DNA from: Oricola nitratireducens | GTDB lineage: Bacteria; Pseudomonadota; Alphaproteobacteria; Rhizobiales; Rhizobiaceae | Direction of reading: 5' to 3' | NCBI RefSeq assembly: GCF_014904745.1 | Contig: NZ_JACZCS010000004.1 | Coordinates: 87,331 to 151,330, forward strand | DNA length: 64,000 bases | Shown here: piece by piece, positions 25,720 through 38,535 of the stretch | How the letters are laid out: each line of letters starts with the position of its first letter | How positions within the stretch are numbered: the first letter of the stretch is position 1 | Translations under genes and position numbers: made by a program | Notes under the pieces: generated by a model | Database searches by the model: none | Told to the model about the DNA's origin: nothing | The model's input: the letters and a program-made list of their open reading frames with translations, nothing else

Positions 25720-26085
25720 TCAGCCGGGATCGAGACCAAGTTCGCGACGAAGCTTGCGGGTGAGTTTCGCGGCAACGAGGCGGTGGCTTTCGCGCAGATA
25801 ATCCTTCAGCGCCTCGTCATCCATCGTTTCGGCATTCACGCGCTGGATCCAGCTCATGCCGCGCGAGGCGAGATAGGGCGCCGGGCGCAGGCCCTGCTGT
25901 TCCCGGAGAATGTCGAAGGCGAGATCGGAGACCTTGAATGTGACGGCAAGTTCGTCGCCCCGGCTCCAGCCGGCGATGGCGAAGACCTTGCCGCCGACTT
26001 TCCAGACATGGGCGCCGCCCCATTGGACGACGTGGGTCGTTTGGGGCAGGCCGGCGCAGAATGCGTTATAGGTTTCGAGCTTCAT
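25720..26085 (-). CDS. MmcQ/YjbR-family protein
   Basis: A 121-residue protein of the MmcQ/YjbR (CyaY-like fold) family. It has the start ETYNAFCAGLPQTTHVVQWGG, then HVWKVGGKVFAIAGW and the C-terminal YLRESHRLVAAKLTRKLR helix. Family members bind DNA in at least one case but no general role is known. It stands between the L,D-transpeptidase and the dehydrogenase genes on the same strand, with gaps of over 100 bases on both sides. Confidence 0.82.
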   Translation of the reverse strand: MKLETYNAFCAGLPQTTHVVQWGGAHVWKVGGKVFAIAGWSRGDELAVTFKVSDLAFDILREQQGLRPAPYLASRGMSWIQRVNAETMDDEALKDYLRESHRLVAAKLTRKLRRELGLDPG

Positions 26086-26218
26086 GCGGCGACGCTAGAC
26101 GATCGCAAGGTCCAGGCCCAGAGACGTTCAACGTTTCACGGAATCGATGAACGTCGCCAGCTGCTCGTTTTCACGCAATTCCGAATGGAAAACCGGCTTC
26201 CGCTTCTCCCGGAATTGT

Positions 26219-27634
26219 TCAGTCTATGAACTGGACGGTGGCGCCCTTCGAGACCAGGCGCGCCAGTTCCGCGGCATCCCAGTTGGTGAGGCGGACGCAG
26301 CCATGCGAGTTGGTCTTGCCGATGCGGTCCGGTTCAGGCGTGCCGTGGATTCCGTAGGTCGGTTTCGACAGGGCGATCCAGATCGAACCCACGGGCCCGT
26401 TCGGCCCGGGCGGAATTGTCAGCACGCTCTTGTTGGAGCCCTGCACGAAATTGATTTTCGGATTGTAGGTGTAGTTCGGATCGAAGGCGACGCGCTCCAC
26501 CTGGACCGTGCCCGACGGCGACGGCGTGTCGGAGGAGCCGATGGTGGCCGGATAGGCGGCGACGAGGAGGCCGTTCGCGTCATAGGCACGCACCTGCTCG
26601 GCGGCCTTGTCGGCCTCGATGCGGACGACTGGCGTGTCGATGTTGCGGCCGACTGCGGCCACCCGGATCACAGTGCCGGGCTGGTAGAAATTCACGTCGG
26701 GATTGAGCGATTGCAGGTAGGATTGCGCCATGTGGAAACGCTCGGCCAGCATTTCCACCGGTGAGGTGTAGGACATGGCGGGAAGTTGGGCCTTCCGGGC
26801 ATAGTCCTCCGGGATCGATTGCGCGAAGGGCCCGGCCGCATCCTCGGGCGTGATCGTGTATTCGGCGAAGGCGCCGCCGCCGGTGCGAGCGAGTTCGGCG
26901 TCCAGCGTCGCCGCGTCCGAGGGATCGATCAGGACCCCGGTCGCGTCATAGGCCGCGGCGATCGCCTTCCTGACATTGCTGCCCATCCGGCCGTCGATCA
27001 CGCCGGGCGAGAAGCCCTCGCGATCGAGCAGGACCTGCAGCCTGGCGACAAGCGGGCCGCCCGAAAGATCCGAAGGCGATCCGGCGCGCGGAATCGCGGC
27101 CGTTTCTGTCGGCGGTGCGGTTTCTTCCGCCGGCGTCTCGCCGATTTGCGGAGCGGGCACGATGTCCGGCTCATCCGAGGGCGGCGAGATATCCTCCGGC
27201 GTGCCCAGCCCGCGCTCGGCAAGCAACTCGTCGAGCGTGCGGATTTCGCCGGGTCCGGTTTGCGGCCGTGTGTCCAGCGGCGCGCGTTCCACCGTTTCGG
27301 GCGACGGAACCGGGTCGGCGGTGGCCGGAGCGTTTCGAGCAGGTCGCGGAGCGGGAGGGAATGCGTTGACATCAGGACCGGGCGGGCTCGCGCGGAGCGG
27401 CGGCAGGACGCGCTCGAGAAGGTTGCGCAGCGGCTGCGGTTCCTCGACCGCGATGATCCGATTGGTGCGGCGATCGAAATAGACACGCCGGCCGTGACGA
27501 TCGATGAAGAAGCCGACATCCGATTGTGCCACGCGATAGGAATCGCCGGTCCCGCCAGCCTCGGCGAAAGGCACGGTCGTCATCGATACGGTTGCGAGGA
27601 GGGTGAGAAACCGCGCGGAAGTGAAAGCGTGCAT
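26219..27634 (-). CDS. L,D-transpeptidase (YkuD) with peptidoglycan-binding region
   Basis: A 471-residue exported enzyme that cross-links peptidoglycan stems or attaches proteins to them. It starts with a signal peptide ([18 protein letters not shown]..., cleavage near residue 26), then a long proline/glutamate-rich linker (about 75-190), a peptidoglycan-binding helical motif ([24 protein letters not shown]), a LysM-like segment, and the YkuD domain (about 340-471). Its catalytic pair is IHGTPEP and [11 protein letters not shown]. The start at 27634 gives the signal peptide; an upstream frame to 27712 does not. Confidence 0.9.
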   Translation of the reverse strand: MHAFTSARFLTLLATVSMTTVPFAEAGGTGDSYRVAQSDVGFFIDRHGRRVYFDRRTNRIIAVEEPQPLRNLLERVLPPLRASPPGPDVNAFPPAPRPARNAPATADPVPSPETVERAPLDTRPQTGPGEIRTLDELLAERGLGTPEDISPPSDEPDIVPAPQIGETPAEETAPPTETAAIPRAGSPSDLSGGPLVARLQVLLDREGFSPGVIDGRMGSNVRKAIAAAYDATGVLIDPSDAATLDAELARTGGGAFAEYTITPEDAAGPFAQSIPEDYARKAQLPAMSYTSPVEMLAERFHMAQSYLQSLNPDVNFYQPGTVIRVAAVGRNIDTPVVRIEADKAAEQVRAYDANGLLVAAYPATIGSSDTPSPSGTVQVERVAFDPNYTYNPKINFVQGSNKSVLTIPPGPNGPVGSIWIALSKPTYGIHGTPEPDRIGKTNSHGCVRLTNWDAAELARLVSKGATVQFID

Positions 27635-27736
27635 TCGATTGTTCCAAGGGGCGTCGACGGACGCCGGATGTCCCAGGCGCCCAGTATTTGATTCGGTCCC
27701 TTCAGAAAACACGATTCGACGACAAACGCGGCGTCA

Positions 27737-27766
27737 AAATGACTGGCCCGGCAACAAGCCGGGCCA
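27737..27766 (-). terminator. Terminator after clpB
   Basis: A perfect nine-pair stem TGGCCCGGC/GCCGGGCCA (27744-27752 with 27758-27766, loop of five) is followed leftwards by GTCATTTTG. It lies 25 bases after the clpB stop. Confidence 0.7.
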
Positions 27767-27790
27767 ATCCTGTCAAATTCGCCGAAACGA

Positions 27791-30391
<2,601 letters not shown>

Positions 30392-30530
30392 ATCGGTCTC
30401 CAATCGACCGGACAGCCTTTGCAAAGCGCTGCCGGTTCATCGTTGACGGGTTCCCGCTTTGCGGCAAACCACTGTTCTGGCTGGATATGGTGACTTGATC
30501 GGAGGAATAAAAGAGGGGCGCGGACGGAGC

Positions 30531-30570
30531 GGAAAAAAGAAAGACCCGCAGCGGAATTCCGCTGCGGGTC
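30531..30570 (-). terminator. Terminator after the DUF4167 gene
   Basis: A perfect 12-pair stem GACCCGCAGCGG/CCGCTGCGGGTC (30543-30554 with 30559-30570, loop AATT) is followed leftwards by TTTCTTTTTT. It is a textbook intrinsic terminator that separates DUF4167 from clpB. Confidence 0.92.
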
Positions 30571-30606
30571 CTTGATGGGCTCGGGACCGCGTATTGGCGA
30601 AACCGA

Positions 30607-31269
30607 TCAGGCTTCGGCCGTTACCGATTTGCTGCCTTCCGGCTGGGCCTCGGCGCTTTCGGTCGCCGACTCGTCCGGATTGGGACGCGGCTTGCGCGGC
30701 CGGCGCGGCGTCGAGCGGCGCGGCTGGGCGGCAGCGGCCTGTTCCTGTTCTTCCATTGCGACTTCGACCGGCGTCTCGCCGATCACCGGCTGCGGCGCCT
30801 CGGATGCGTCCTTGCCGTTTGGCTGCGCATTGCCGTCCGGCTGCGCGTCGCCGCGGGCGGCTCCCTGCTGTCGGTCGCGGTCGCGGCCGCGGCGGTTGCG
30901 CTGGTCGCGGTCACCGCCGTCGGAGGCTGCCGCCTCGGGAGCGTTGTCTTCGTCGCCGTCGTCGGAATCCTGGTCGTCCTGCCCGCGCTCTTCGCGCTGC
31001 GCCTGCATCTGGGCCTGGGCGGCCATGATGATCCGGTTGTAGTGCTCGGCGTGCTGCAGGTAGTTTTCGGCCATGACGTTGTCGCCGGACGAAAGCGCGT
31101 CCCGGGCAAGCGTGGCATATTTGTCGGCAATCACCTGTGCATTGCCGCGGATCTTAACGTCCGGGCCGTTGCTTTCGTAATTGCGGGAAAGCGGGTTTTG
31201 GTTACGCCGGTTGTTGCCGCCACTATTGTTGCGGTTACGCTGGCGGCGACCTTGCTGTTGTGGTCTCAT
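30607..31269 (-). CDS. DUF4167 protein, basic and disordered
   Basis: A 220-residue protein. The N-terminal 80 residues are the DUF4167 domain: an arginine-asparagine-rich start (RPQQQGRRQRNRNN), then the conserved helix pair around IRGNAQVIADKYATLARDALSSGDNVMAENYLQHAEHYNRII. The remaining 140 residues are low-complexity, alternating acidic and arginine-rich blocks. This domain is typical of alphaproteobacteria, often next to prmC and prfA as here. RNA-binding is plausible from composition, but the role is not established. Confidence 0.88.
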   Translation of the reverse strand: MRPQQQGRRQRNRNNSGGNNRRNQNPLSRNYESNGPDVKIRGNAQVIADKYATLARDALSSGDNVMAENYLQHAEHYNRIIMAAQAQMQAQREERGQDDQDSDDGDEDNAPEAAASDGGDRDQRNRRGRDRDRQQGAARGDAQPDGNAQPNGKDASEAPQPVIGETPVEVAMEEQEQAAAAQPRRSTPRRPRKPRPNPDESATESAEAQPEGSKSVTAEA

Positions 31270-31367
31270 CAGACTCTCATGTTGTCATTTACGGTGCATA
31301 CAGTGCTACAGGATGCGCATCGCGCCTGTCCGTGCCGTGACAAGGTTTTCCCCTTAACCTCATCCGG

Positions 31368-31388
31368 GCATACAAATTATTTGTGTGC
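31368..31388. promoter_or_regulatory. Imperfect palindrome upstream of the DUF4167 gene
   Basis: GCATACAAA and TTTGTGTGC (eight of nine pairs, three-base spacer) lie about 100 bases before the DUF4167 start in an AT-richer patch of otherwise GC-rich sequence. It could be an operator or part of a promoter; no regulator is linked to it. Confidence 0.35.
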
Positions 31389-31565
31389 GTGCCTTGTAGC
31401 CGATCTCGCACAATAGTCGGCGGAAGGCGGTGTCCTCACGGGAACGTTCAGTTTTTCCGTTGGGTGTCGGACTGGCGGCTAGGTTTCACTTCACCGCCGA
31501 TATGTAGGTAGCGTTCCAATGCTGCATTGCCAAGTGATTTTTTCACTACATGGCACAAGTTCATG

Positions 31566-32438
31566 TCATTTCACAAAAAAAAGTGCCCGATCATGCCCGG
31601 AATAGTCCCTTCTTTCACCGGTTTTGCGGAATCCCGCCCCTTCGAAGAGATTCGTCACCTGCTGATTCTGATCATGGCCGATTTCGACCGCAAGGGCGCC
31701 TTTTTCCTCCAGGAACATGCGTGAACGCTCCGCCAGAACGCGGTAGGCGTCCAACCCGTCGTCACCGCCATCAAGGGCGCGAACAGGGTCGTATTCGCGC
31801 ACATCGGCGTCTAGATCGGCGATTTCCGCACTGCGAATATAGGGCGGATTGGAGACGATCAGGTCGTAACGGCCGGTGATCGCGTCGAACCAGTCGGACT
31901 GGACCGTCTCGAAACGGTCGGCGAAACCGAGCGCCTGAGCATTCGTTTCGGCGGCCTGTAACGCGTCGAACGATACGTCCGACCCGGTCGCGACGGCGCC
32001 GGGCACTTCCGACAGAAGTGCTAGCGCGATGGCGCCGGTTCCCGTGCCGATATCGAGGATCCGGCAGCGCCCGGTCCGGTTCGCGGTTTCCTCCGCAAAG
32101 GGCAGGACGAGATCGACAAGCGTTTCCGTGTCCGGGCGCGGCACAAGCGTGGCCGCATTCAATTTGAGCGGCAGGCCGTAGAACTCACGTTTGCCGATGA
32201 TGCGATGAACCGGTTCATGCGCGAGCCTGCGCTCGATGCATTCGTCGAGGCGGCGGATCTTTTCGACCGGTATCAACCGGCCTGGTTCGGTGATGCGCGC
32301 CAGCACCGTGGTGCCCGTCGCATATTCGAGCAGCAGGCTGGCGTCGAGATCGGGCGAGGGAAGGCCGGCGCCGGCAAGACGCCGTTTCGCATTGCGGAAG
32401 AGTTTCTCGACCGCTTCCGGTGCGATCGCCTCGTTCAC
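31566..32438 (-). CDS. prmC: Release factor glutamine methyltransferase PrmC
   Basis: A 290-residue enzyme that methylates the glutamine of the GGQ motif in release factors, using SAM. It has the N-terminal helical substrate-recognition domain (1-85), motif [18 protein letters not shown] and the catalytic SNPPYI (around residue 195). Its ATG overlaps the prfA stop by four bases, which couples it to its own substrate gene. The last codons include an eight-base homopolymer (31575-31582) within coding sequence. Confidence 0.96.
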   Translation of the reverse strand: MNEAIAPEAVEKLFRNAKRRLAGAGLPSPDLDASLLLEYATGTTVLARITEPGRLIPVEKIRRLDECIERRLAHEPVHRIIGKREFYGLPLKLNAATLVPRPDTETLVDLVLPFAEETANRTGRCRILDIGTGTGAIALALLSEVPGAVATGSDVSFDALQAAETNAQALGFADRFETVQSDWFDAITGRYDLIVSNPPYIRSAEIADLDADVREYDPVRALDGGDDGLDAYRVLAERSRMFLEEKGALAVEIGHDQNQQVTNLFEGAGFRKTGERRDYSGHDRALFFVK

Positions 32439-33508
32439 GCAGGTTCCTCCGTCAGCAGTTTCGCCTGGTGATCGGCGATCAGGGGTTCGATGACGTCATC
32501 GAGTTCGCCCTCCATGACGCGGTCGAGTTTGTAGAGCGTCAGGTTTATGCGGTGATCGGTGAGGCGCCCCTGCGGGAAATTGTAGGTGCGGATGCGTTCC
32601 GAGCGGTCGCCGGAACCGACCTGCAGCCGGCGCGATTCCGCACGCTCGTCGGCCGCCTTCTGGCGCTCGGCGTCGTAGAGGCGGGCGCGCAGGATTTCCA
32701 TCGCGCGGGCGCGGTTCTGGTGCTGCGACTTTTCCGACTGGAGGACAACGATGCCGGTCGGGATATGGGTGATGCGCACGGCCGAGTCCGTCGTGTTGAC
32801 GTGCTGGCCGCCGGCGCCGGATGCGCGCATCGTGTCGATGCGGATGTCCTGGTCGCGGATATCGACATCGACATCCTCGGCCTTGGGCAGGACGGCGACG
32901 GTGGCGGCGGAGGTGTGAATGCGGCCGCCGGCCTCGGTTTCAGGAACGCGCTGAACGCGGTGGACGCCGGATTCGAACTTGAGGCGCGAAAACACGCCGC
33001 GTCCGGTGACCATGGCGATGATTTCCTTGTAACCGCCGGCGTCGCCCTCGGAGGCGGAGATCACCTCCACCTTCCAGCCGCGGCTCGCGGCATAGCGCTC
33101 GTACATGCGGAACAGGTCGCCGGCGAAGAGGGCGGCTTCGAGGCCGCCGGTGCCGGCGCGGATTTCGAGAATGGCGTTTTTGGTGTCGGCTTCGTCCTTG
33201 GGCAGAAGCAGAAGCTGGATGTCCTTGCCGAGCTTCTCCAGGCGCTCTTCGATTTCGGGCAACTCCATTTCGGCGAGTTGACGCATTTCGCCGTCGATCG
33301 TCTTGTCGGCGAGCAATGTCTCGAGATCGTCCCGTTCGGACTGGGCGTCCTTGTATTCGCGAATCCTGGAAACGATTTCCTCGAGATCCGCGTATTCGGA
33401 CGCCAGCTTCACATAGGTCTCGCTGTCCGGACCGCTCGCCATCTGGCTTTCCAGCATGGCGAAACGCTTGACCATCTGGTCCATCTTGTCGGCGGGGAGT
33501 TCAATCAT
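32435..33508 (-). CDS. prfA: Peptide chain release factor 1
   Basis: A 357-residue release factor that recognises UAA and UAG. The peptidyl-transferase-centre motif GAGGQHVN is present near residue 230, with the downstream RITHIPTG and [10 protein letters not shown] typical of class I factors. The codon-reading region of RF1 (PxT type) lies in the [11 protein letters not shown] segment. Length is normal. It overlaps prmC and follows ptsP with 24 bases between, forming a leftward cluster. Confidence 0.97.
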   Translation of the reverse strand: MIELPADKMDQMVKRFAMLESQMASGPDSETYVKLASEYADLEEIVSRIREYKDAQSERDDLETLLADKTIDGEMRQLAEMELPEIEERLEKLGKDIQLLLLPKDEADTKNAILEIRAGTGGLEAALFAGDLFRMYERYAASRGWKVEVISASEGDAGGYKEIIAMVTGRGVFSRLKFESGVHRVQRVPETEAGGRIHTSAATVAVLPKAEDVDVDIRDQDIRIDTMRASGAGGQHVNTTDSAVRITHIPTGIVVLQSEKSQHQNRARAMEILRARLYDAERQKAADERAESRRLQVGSGDRSERIRTYNFPQGRLTDHRINLTLYKLDRVMEGELDDVIEPLIADHQAKLLTEEPA

Positions 33509-33532
33509 GCGGTTAGGACGCGTGGCCTGTCA

Positions 33533-35809
33533 TCAGTTATAGGGAATAGCGTTTTCGTCCGCGAAGTCGCGGAGGATATTCTGCATATCGGATGATCCCC
33601 GGTCATTTTCAATCGCCGCGCCGATGGCCGCGGCCAGCGCGCCGAGATCGGTCGCCAGCAACGCCGCCTTGACCGGTCCGATCGAGGCGGCGGACATGGA
33701 GAGATCGCGGATGCCGATGGCGGCGAGCGCCAAGGCGGACAGCGGCTTTCCCGCCAGTTCGCCGCACAGCGTCAATTGCGTATCGTTGCGTTCGGCGGCT
33801 TCGGCGACGGTGCGCAGGGCGCGCAGGAACGGCCGCGACAGCGGCTCGAAGCGCGCGGCAATTTGCGGATTGCCGCGATCGGTCGCCGTCAGGAACTGAA
33901 ACAGGTCGTTCGAGCCGATGGAGACGAAGTCGACGGCTTTCATCAGGGCGTTCAGGTCGAACAGCAATGACGGCACCTCCAGCATGGCGCCGACCTTCAG
34001 CCGGGTCGGCAGGCCGTGGCCGAAGCGTGACAGGTGCTGCACCTCGCGGTTGATGATCGCGCGCGCCTGCTCGATCTCTCCGACATCGGTGATCATCGGC
34101 AGCATGACCCGCAACTCGCGTCCGGCGGCAGCTTTCAGGAGTGCGCGCAACTGGGTGCGGAACAGGCCGGGGCGGTCGAGCGACAGCCGGATGGCGCGCC
34201 AGCCGAGCGCCGGATTCTCCTCATGCGGCACGCTGCGGAAATAGGGAAGCACCTTGTCGCCGCCGATATCGAGCGAGCGGAAGGTGACCGGTTTCCGGCC
34301 GGCGGCGTCGAGCACGGAGCGATACAGCGTCTCCTGCGCCTCGGCACGCGGAAAGGTCTCGGCAATCATGAACTGCAATTCGGTGCGGAACAGGCCGATG
34401 CCCTCGGCTCCCGATTCATCGACCTGTGGCAGATCCACCAGCAGGCCGGCATTCATGTGCAAATGAAAGGTCTGGCCGTCCCTGGTCACCGACGGTTTGC
34501 CGCGCAGATCGCGGTATTCCTGCTGACGGCGGGCGCGGAAACGGACCTTTTCCGCGTAGGCCGTCTCGACATCGGGCTGCGGACGCAGATGGACGTCTCC
34601 GGACAGTCCGTCGACGATGATCGGGTCGGCGTTTTCCGACAGGGCGACAACGCCCTTGGCCTGGCCGACCACGGGTATGCTCATGGCGCGCGCGACGATC
34701 ACGACATGGCTGGTGGCGGCGCCGTCCTCCAGAACCAGCCCGCGCAGGTTCTTGCGCGGATAGTCGAGCAGTTCGGCTGCGCCCATGGTGCGGGCGACGA
34801 TGATCGTGTCGGCGGGGAGCTTTTCCTCGCGGGTGGCCAGGTCCTCGCCCATCAGTTCGCGCAGCAGACGATTGGCGAGATCGTCGAAATCGTTCATGCG
34901 CTCGCGCAGATAGGGATCGCTGACGGCGGTCATGCGGGCGCGCATGTCGCTTTGCACCTTCTCGACACTGGCTTCAGCCGTCAGGCCGTTTCGGATCGCT
35001 TCCTCGAGGCGGCGCACCCAGCCCTTGTCGTGGGCGAACATGCGGTAGCTTTCCAGCACGTCGCGATGCTCGCCCTCGAAGGCGATCTCGCGGCGCGACA
35101 GCATGTCGTCGATGGTCAGGCGCAGCGCGCTCAGGGCCGAGGCGAGGCGCTCGATCTCGGTTTCGCTGTCCTCGTTGAAGAGATCGGTGACGACGATACG
35201 CGGCTCGTGCAGGACCACGTGGCCAAGGCCGATGCCGTCCGCAAGCGCGCGGCCGCGGGTTACGATCGGGCGGGTCAGGTCGAGCTCGATGCCGCCCTTG
35301 GAAAGGCGCTTCAGGTCGCCCGCCGCGATCAGTTCGCCAAGCACCATGGCGACGGTCTCGAGCGCCTCGACCTCGTCGTCGCCATAGGCGCGATGCGCCT
35401 CGTTCTGGACGACGAGCACGCCAAGCGTGCGCCCGGCACGCAGGATCGGCACGCCGAGGAAGGAGTTGTAGACCTCCTCGCCTGTCTCCGGCAGATATTC
35501 GAAGGCGGGGTGCTTTTGCGCCTCTGCGAGGTTCAGCGGGCGGGCCGAGGAAGCGATCGTGCCGACGAGGCCCTGGCCCAGACGCAGAGAAGACAGGTGG
35601 ACAGCGGTCGGATTGAGGCCAACGGTGGCGTAGAGTTCGAGCACGCCGTCGGCGCGCAGGACATAGGCAGAGCAGACTTCGGCCACCATGTTCTGGGCGA
35701 TCTGGCGCACAATCCGATCGAGCCGCTCCTGCGGCTCCATCGGCTCCGCCATGATTTCGCGGAGACGTTTCAGGAGGACCCGTGGTCCGGCATCCGCCTC
35801 ACGTAGCAA
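33533..35809 (-). CDS. ptsP: Phosphoenolpyruvate-protein phosphotransferase PtsP (EI-Ntr)
   Basis: A 758-residue enzyme that starts the nitrogen-related phosphotransfer chain by moving phosphate from phosphoenolpyruvate to NPr. Domains: N-terminal GAF sensor (about 25-165), the EI N-terminal and swivelling domains with the phospho-histidine in GAATSHVVIVA, and the PEP-binding barrel with LFRTELQFM, RSLDIGGDK, GSNDLFQF and LCGELAG. The GAF domain marks PtsP rather than the sugar EI. The apparent start is a TTG at 35809. It precedes prfA on the same strand. Confidence 0.95.
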   Translation of the reverse strand: MLREADAGPRVLLKRLREIMAEPMEPQERLDRIVRQIAQNMVAEVCSAYVLRADGVLELYATVGLNPTAVHLSSLRLGQGLVGTIASSARPLNLAEAQKHPAFEYLPETGEEVYNSFLGVPILRAGRTLGVLVVQNEAHRAYGDDEVEALETVAMVLGELIAAGDLKRLSKGGIELDLTRPIVTRGRALADGIGLGHVVLHEPRIVVTDLFNEDSETEIERLASALSALRLTIDDMLSRREIAFEGEHRDVLESYRMFAHDKGWVRRLEEAIRNGLTAEASVEKVQSDMRARMTAVSDPYLRERMNDFDDLANRLLRELMGEDLATREEKLPADTIIVARTMGAAELLDYPRKNLRGLVLEDGAATSHVVIVARAMSIPVVGQAKGVVALSENADPIIVDGLSGDVHLRPQPDVETAYAEKVRFRARRQQEYRDLRGKPSVTRDGQTFHLHMNAGLLVDLPQVDESGAEGIGLFRTELQFMIAETFPRAEAQETLYRSVLDAAGRKPVTFRSLDIGGDKVLPYFRSVPHEENPALGWRAIRLSLDRPGLFRTQLRALLKAAAGRELRVMLPMITDVGEIEQARAIINREVQHLSRFGHGLPTRLKVGAMLEVPSLLFDLNALMKAVDFVSIGSNDLFQFLTATDRGNPQIAARFEPLSRPFLRALRTVAEAAERNDTQLTLCGELAGKPLSALALAAIGIRDLSMSAASIGPVKAALLATDLGALAAAIGAAIENDRGSSDMQNILRDFADENAIPYN

Positions 35810-35836
35810 CGACTTCTCCCTGAACGCATCAAATGT

Positions 35837-35859
35837 CGCGTCCGGATCAGCCGGACGCG
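35837..35859. repeat. Hairpin between lysC and ptsP
   Basis: A perfect nine-pair stem CGCGTCCGG/CCGGACGCG with a five-base loop lies in the 75-base gap after lysC. Only a weak ATTTG follows leftwards, so it may be a partial terminator or mRNA stabiliser. Confidence 0.45.
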
Positions 35860-35884
35860 GAAGACAAAGGCATAGCCGCCAGCA

Positions 35885-37138
35885 CTAGACCTTGTCGAGA
35901 CCGTAGACGTTATGCAGCGTGCGCACGGCCAATTCGCACCAGTCGCCGTCGATCAGGATCGAGATCTTGATTTCCGACGTCGTGATGGCGCGGATGTTGA
36001 TGCCTTTTTCAGCCAGCGCCTTGAAGGCCGACGCCGCAACGCCCGCATGGCTGCGCATGCCGATGCCGATCACGGAGACCTTCGCCAGCCCGGTCTCGGA
36101 CTGCACCGCTTCGTAGCCGACCTCGTCCTTCACGCTTTCGATCGCGCGGACGGCCTTGTCGGCATCGCCGCTCGGCACGGTGAAGGTCATGTCGGTGAAC
36201 TTGCCGTCGCCGGACACGTTCTGCACGATCATGTCGACATTGATGCCCGCCTCGGCCAGCGGGCCGAAAATTGCGGCGGAAACGCCCGGGCGGTCCTGCA
36301 CGCGGCGCAGCGAGATCTGCGCTTCGTCGCGAGTGTAGGCAATGCCGGTCACATTCTGCTTTTCCACGATCTCATCCTCATCACAAATCAGCGTACCCGG
36401 CGGATTGTCGAAATTGTCCATTCCGGGGGCGTCGGGCGCTTCGAAGCTGGAACGCACGAAAGTGCGCACATTATGCACCATGGCGAGTTCGACCGAACGC
36501 ACCTGCAGGACCTTGGCGCCGAGAGACGCCATTTCCAGCATTTCCTCGAAGGAGACTTTCGCCAGGCGCTTCGCCTTCGGTTCGATGCGCGGGTCGGTCG
36601 TGTAGACGCCGTCGACATCGGTGTAGATGTCGCAGCGGTCGGCATTGACCGCCGCGGCGATCGCCACCGCGCTGGTGTCGGAGCCGCCACGCCCGAGCGT
36701 GGAGACGCGGTTGTCGGGGCCAATGCCCTGAAACCCCGCGACGACCGCGACCTGGCCGATCCTGAAGCGTTCGATCAGCCGTTCGCCGTCGATTTCCTGG
36801 ATACGCGCCGCGCCGTGGGCGTTGTCGGTCTTGATCGGGATCTGCCAGCCCTGCCACGAGCGGGCGTCCACGCCCATCGATTGCAGCACGATCGCCAGAA
36901 GTCCGGCGGTAACGAGTTCACCACTGGCGACGATGGCGTCATATTCGCGCGCGTCATGCATCGGGGAGGCGGCACGGGTCAGTTCGACGAGTTCGTTGGT
37001 CTTGCCGGCCATGGCCGAAACGACGACCGCGATCTCATGGCCGCAATCGACCTCGCGTTTGACATGCCGCGCCACATTGCGGATGCGATCAAGATCGGCG
37101 ACGGACGTGCCGCCAAATTTCATGACGATGCGGGCCAT
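35885..37138 (-). CDS. lysC: Aspartate kinase LysC
   Basis: A 417-residue aspartokinase, the first step toward lysine, threonine and methionine. The kinase domain opens with MKFGGTSVAD and contains the RGGSDTSAVAIAAA and DVDGVYTTDP motifs. Two C-terminal ACT domains (about 265-417) contain the effector-site patterns GPLAEAGINVDMIVQN and KALAEKGINIRAITTSE. The start at 37138 matches the family; the open frame continues far upstream without meaning. It is divergent from ubiG and is followed by ptsP. Confidence 0.97.
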   Translation of the reverse strand: MARIVMKFGGTSVADLDRIRNVARHVKREVDCGHEIAVVVSAMAGKTNELVELTRAASPMHDAREYDAIVASGELVTAGLLAIVLQSMGVDARSWQGWQIPIKTDNAHGAARIQEIDGERLIERFRIGQVAVVAGFQGIGPDNRVSTLGRGGSDTSAVAIAAAVNADRCDIYTDVDGVYTTDPRIEPKAKRLAKVSFEEMLEMASLGAKVLQVRSVELAMVHNVRTFVRSSFEAPDAPGMDNFDNPPGTLICDEDEIVEKQNVTGIAYTRDEAQISLRRVQDRPGVSAAIFGPLAEAGINVDMIVQNVSGDGKFTDMTFTVPSGDADKAVRAIESVKDEVGYEAVQSETGLAKVSVIGIGMRSHAGVAASAFKALAEKGINIRAITTSEIKISILIDGDWCELAVRTLHNVYGLDKV

Positions 37139-37204
37139 GGCGGGTGATTTGCTCGACAGTTGTTCTGTTTGGTGCGGTCGGGCAATGCCCGGCGGGTCGG
37201 GCGC

Positions 37205-37233
37205 TCCATATCGAATTGCGATGGAAGCCGCAA
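37205..37233 (-). promoter_or_regulatory. Promoter of lysC
   Basis: Read leftwards, TTGCGG (37228-37233), a 17-base spacer and TATGGA (37205-37210) precede lysC by about 65 bases. Match to sigma-70 consensus is moderate. Confidence 0.4.
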
Positions 37234-37327
37234 GTTTGCCTTTGGTCGGCGTGCGGCGGCGCGGCCTCTTGACTTGACGGCCGGATCGCCCGAGTTGGAG
37301 GGCGAGACAGGAACGGGACGACCGAGC

Positions 37328-38071
37328 ATGGACCGCGCAGCAACGACAATCGACGCCGGGGAAGTTGATCGCTTCTCGCGGATGGCGGCTGACTGGTGGA
37401 ACCCGACCGGCAAGTTCAAGCCGTTGCACAGGTTCAATCCGGTCCGGCTGCGCTATATCCGCGACACCGTGATCGAGCATTTCGGACTGGACGCGGCGAC
37501 GCCGAAGCCGTTCGCGGGCCTGCGATTCCTGGATATCGGATGTGGCGGCGGGCTTTTGTCGGAGCCGATGGCGCGGCTCGGCGCGCAGGTTGTCGGCGCG
37601 GACGCATCGGAAACCAATATCGAGATCGCAAAGCTCCATGCCGCGCAGTCGGGCCTCGATATCGACTATCGCGCGACGACGTCGGAAGCGCTGGAAGCCG
37701 AGGGCGAAAATTTCGACGTGGTTCTCAACATGGAAGTGGTCGAACACGTCGCCGATGTCGATCTCTACATGAAATCCTGCGCGGCGATGGTGCGCCCGGG
37801 CGGGCTGATGTTCGTCGCGACCATCAACCGGACGCTGAAAGCCTACGGAATGGCGATCATCGGGGCGGAACACATCCTGCGCTGGCTGCCGAAGGGCACG
37901 CATCAATACGAGAAACTTGTCACGCCGCGGGAACTGGAGGCGGCGCTTGCCGGAACCGGCGTCGACATCGTCCGCCGCTCGGGCGTCAGTTTCAATCCGC
38001 TGGCCGACGAATGGCGCCTGTCGCGCGACATGGACGTGAATTACATGGTGGTTGCGACGCGGCCCCGCTGA
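37328..38071 (+). CDS. ubiG: Ubiquinone biosynthesis O-methyltransferase UbiG
   Basis: A 247-residue methyltransferase that carries out both O-methylations of the ubiquinone ring. The N-terminal [29 protein letters not shown] is diagnostic, followed by SAM motif [16 protein letters not shown] and [15 protein letters not shown] motif LNMEVVEHV. The C-terminal [13 protein letters not shown] also fits. The ATG at 37328 is chosen because the diagnostic segment begins soon after. It is divergent from lysC, and faces the DUF1178 gene tail to tail. Confidence 0.96.
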   Translation: MDRAATTIDAGEVDRFSRMAADWWNPTGKFKPLHRFNPVRLRYIRDTVIEHFGLDAATPKPFAGLRFLDIGCGGGLLSEPMARLGAQVVGADASETNIEIAKLHAAQSGLDIDYRATTSEALEAEGENFDVVLNMEVVEHVADVDLYMKSCAAMVRPGGLMFVATINRTLKAYGMAIIGAEHILRWLPKGTHQYEKLVTPRELEAALAGTGVDIVRRSGVSFNPLADEWRLSRDMDVNYMVVATRPR

Positions 38072-38084
38072 ATGCGGGCCGCGC

Positions 38085-38513
38085 TCAGTTCATGTCTTCG
38101 GGCAAGTCCGGCAGTGGCATGATTTCGACGCCTTCCTCCAGAAGGCCGGTGACCTCCTCGACCGTCGCCTTGCCGTAAATCCCGCGCGCATCGGTTTCGC
38201 CGTAGTGGATCTTGCGTGCTTCCTCAGGGAAACGGTTGCCGACATCTTCGCCGCTCTTGCGTACCTCGCGCGCCATTTCATGCAGTTTAGCCATGATTTC
38301 GCGCTGCGCCGCGTTGCCGATAGCGACGGCGACTTCCTCGCGCTTGCGCGCGGTTGCGACGCGGGGCGCCATCAGGGCTTTTTCGACATGATTGGAGCCG
38401 CATGAGGGGCATTCCAGAAAACCGCGTTTTTTCTGGGTGTCGAAATCGCCACTGTCGCGGAACCATGCCTCGAAATCGTGGCCTTGATCACATCTGAGCG
38501 AAAACTTGATCAC
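38085..38513 (-). CDS. DUF1178 protein with zinc-ribbon start
   Basis: A 142-residue DUF1178 protein. It begins MIKFSLRCDQGHDFEAWF and contains CPSCG near residue 35, which with the first cysteine suggests a small zinc ribbon like those of FmdB-type proteins. The middle is charged and helical, and the end carries IHYGETDARGIYGKATVEEV, the most conserved part of the family. It is the last gene of comF-grxC-nitrilase-DUF1178. No function is established. Confidence 0.88.
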   Translation of the reverse strand: MIKFSLRCDQGHDFEAWFRDSGDFDTQKKRGFLECPSCGSNHVEKALMAPRVATARKREEVAVAIGNAAQREIMAKLHEMAREVRKSGEDVGNRFPEEARKIHYGETDARGIYGKATVEEVTGLLEEGVEIMPLPDLPEDMN

Positions 38514-38535
38514 GGTTTTGCTCCGGTTGAGCCTT

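Noticed and set aside
31575..31582. Eight-base A run (T on the coding strand) near the end of prmC
   Set aside because: It could look like a terminator or frameshift site, but the frame stays open to a normal C-terminus and no stem precedes it.
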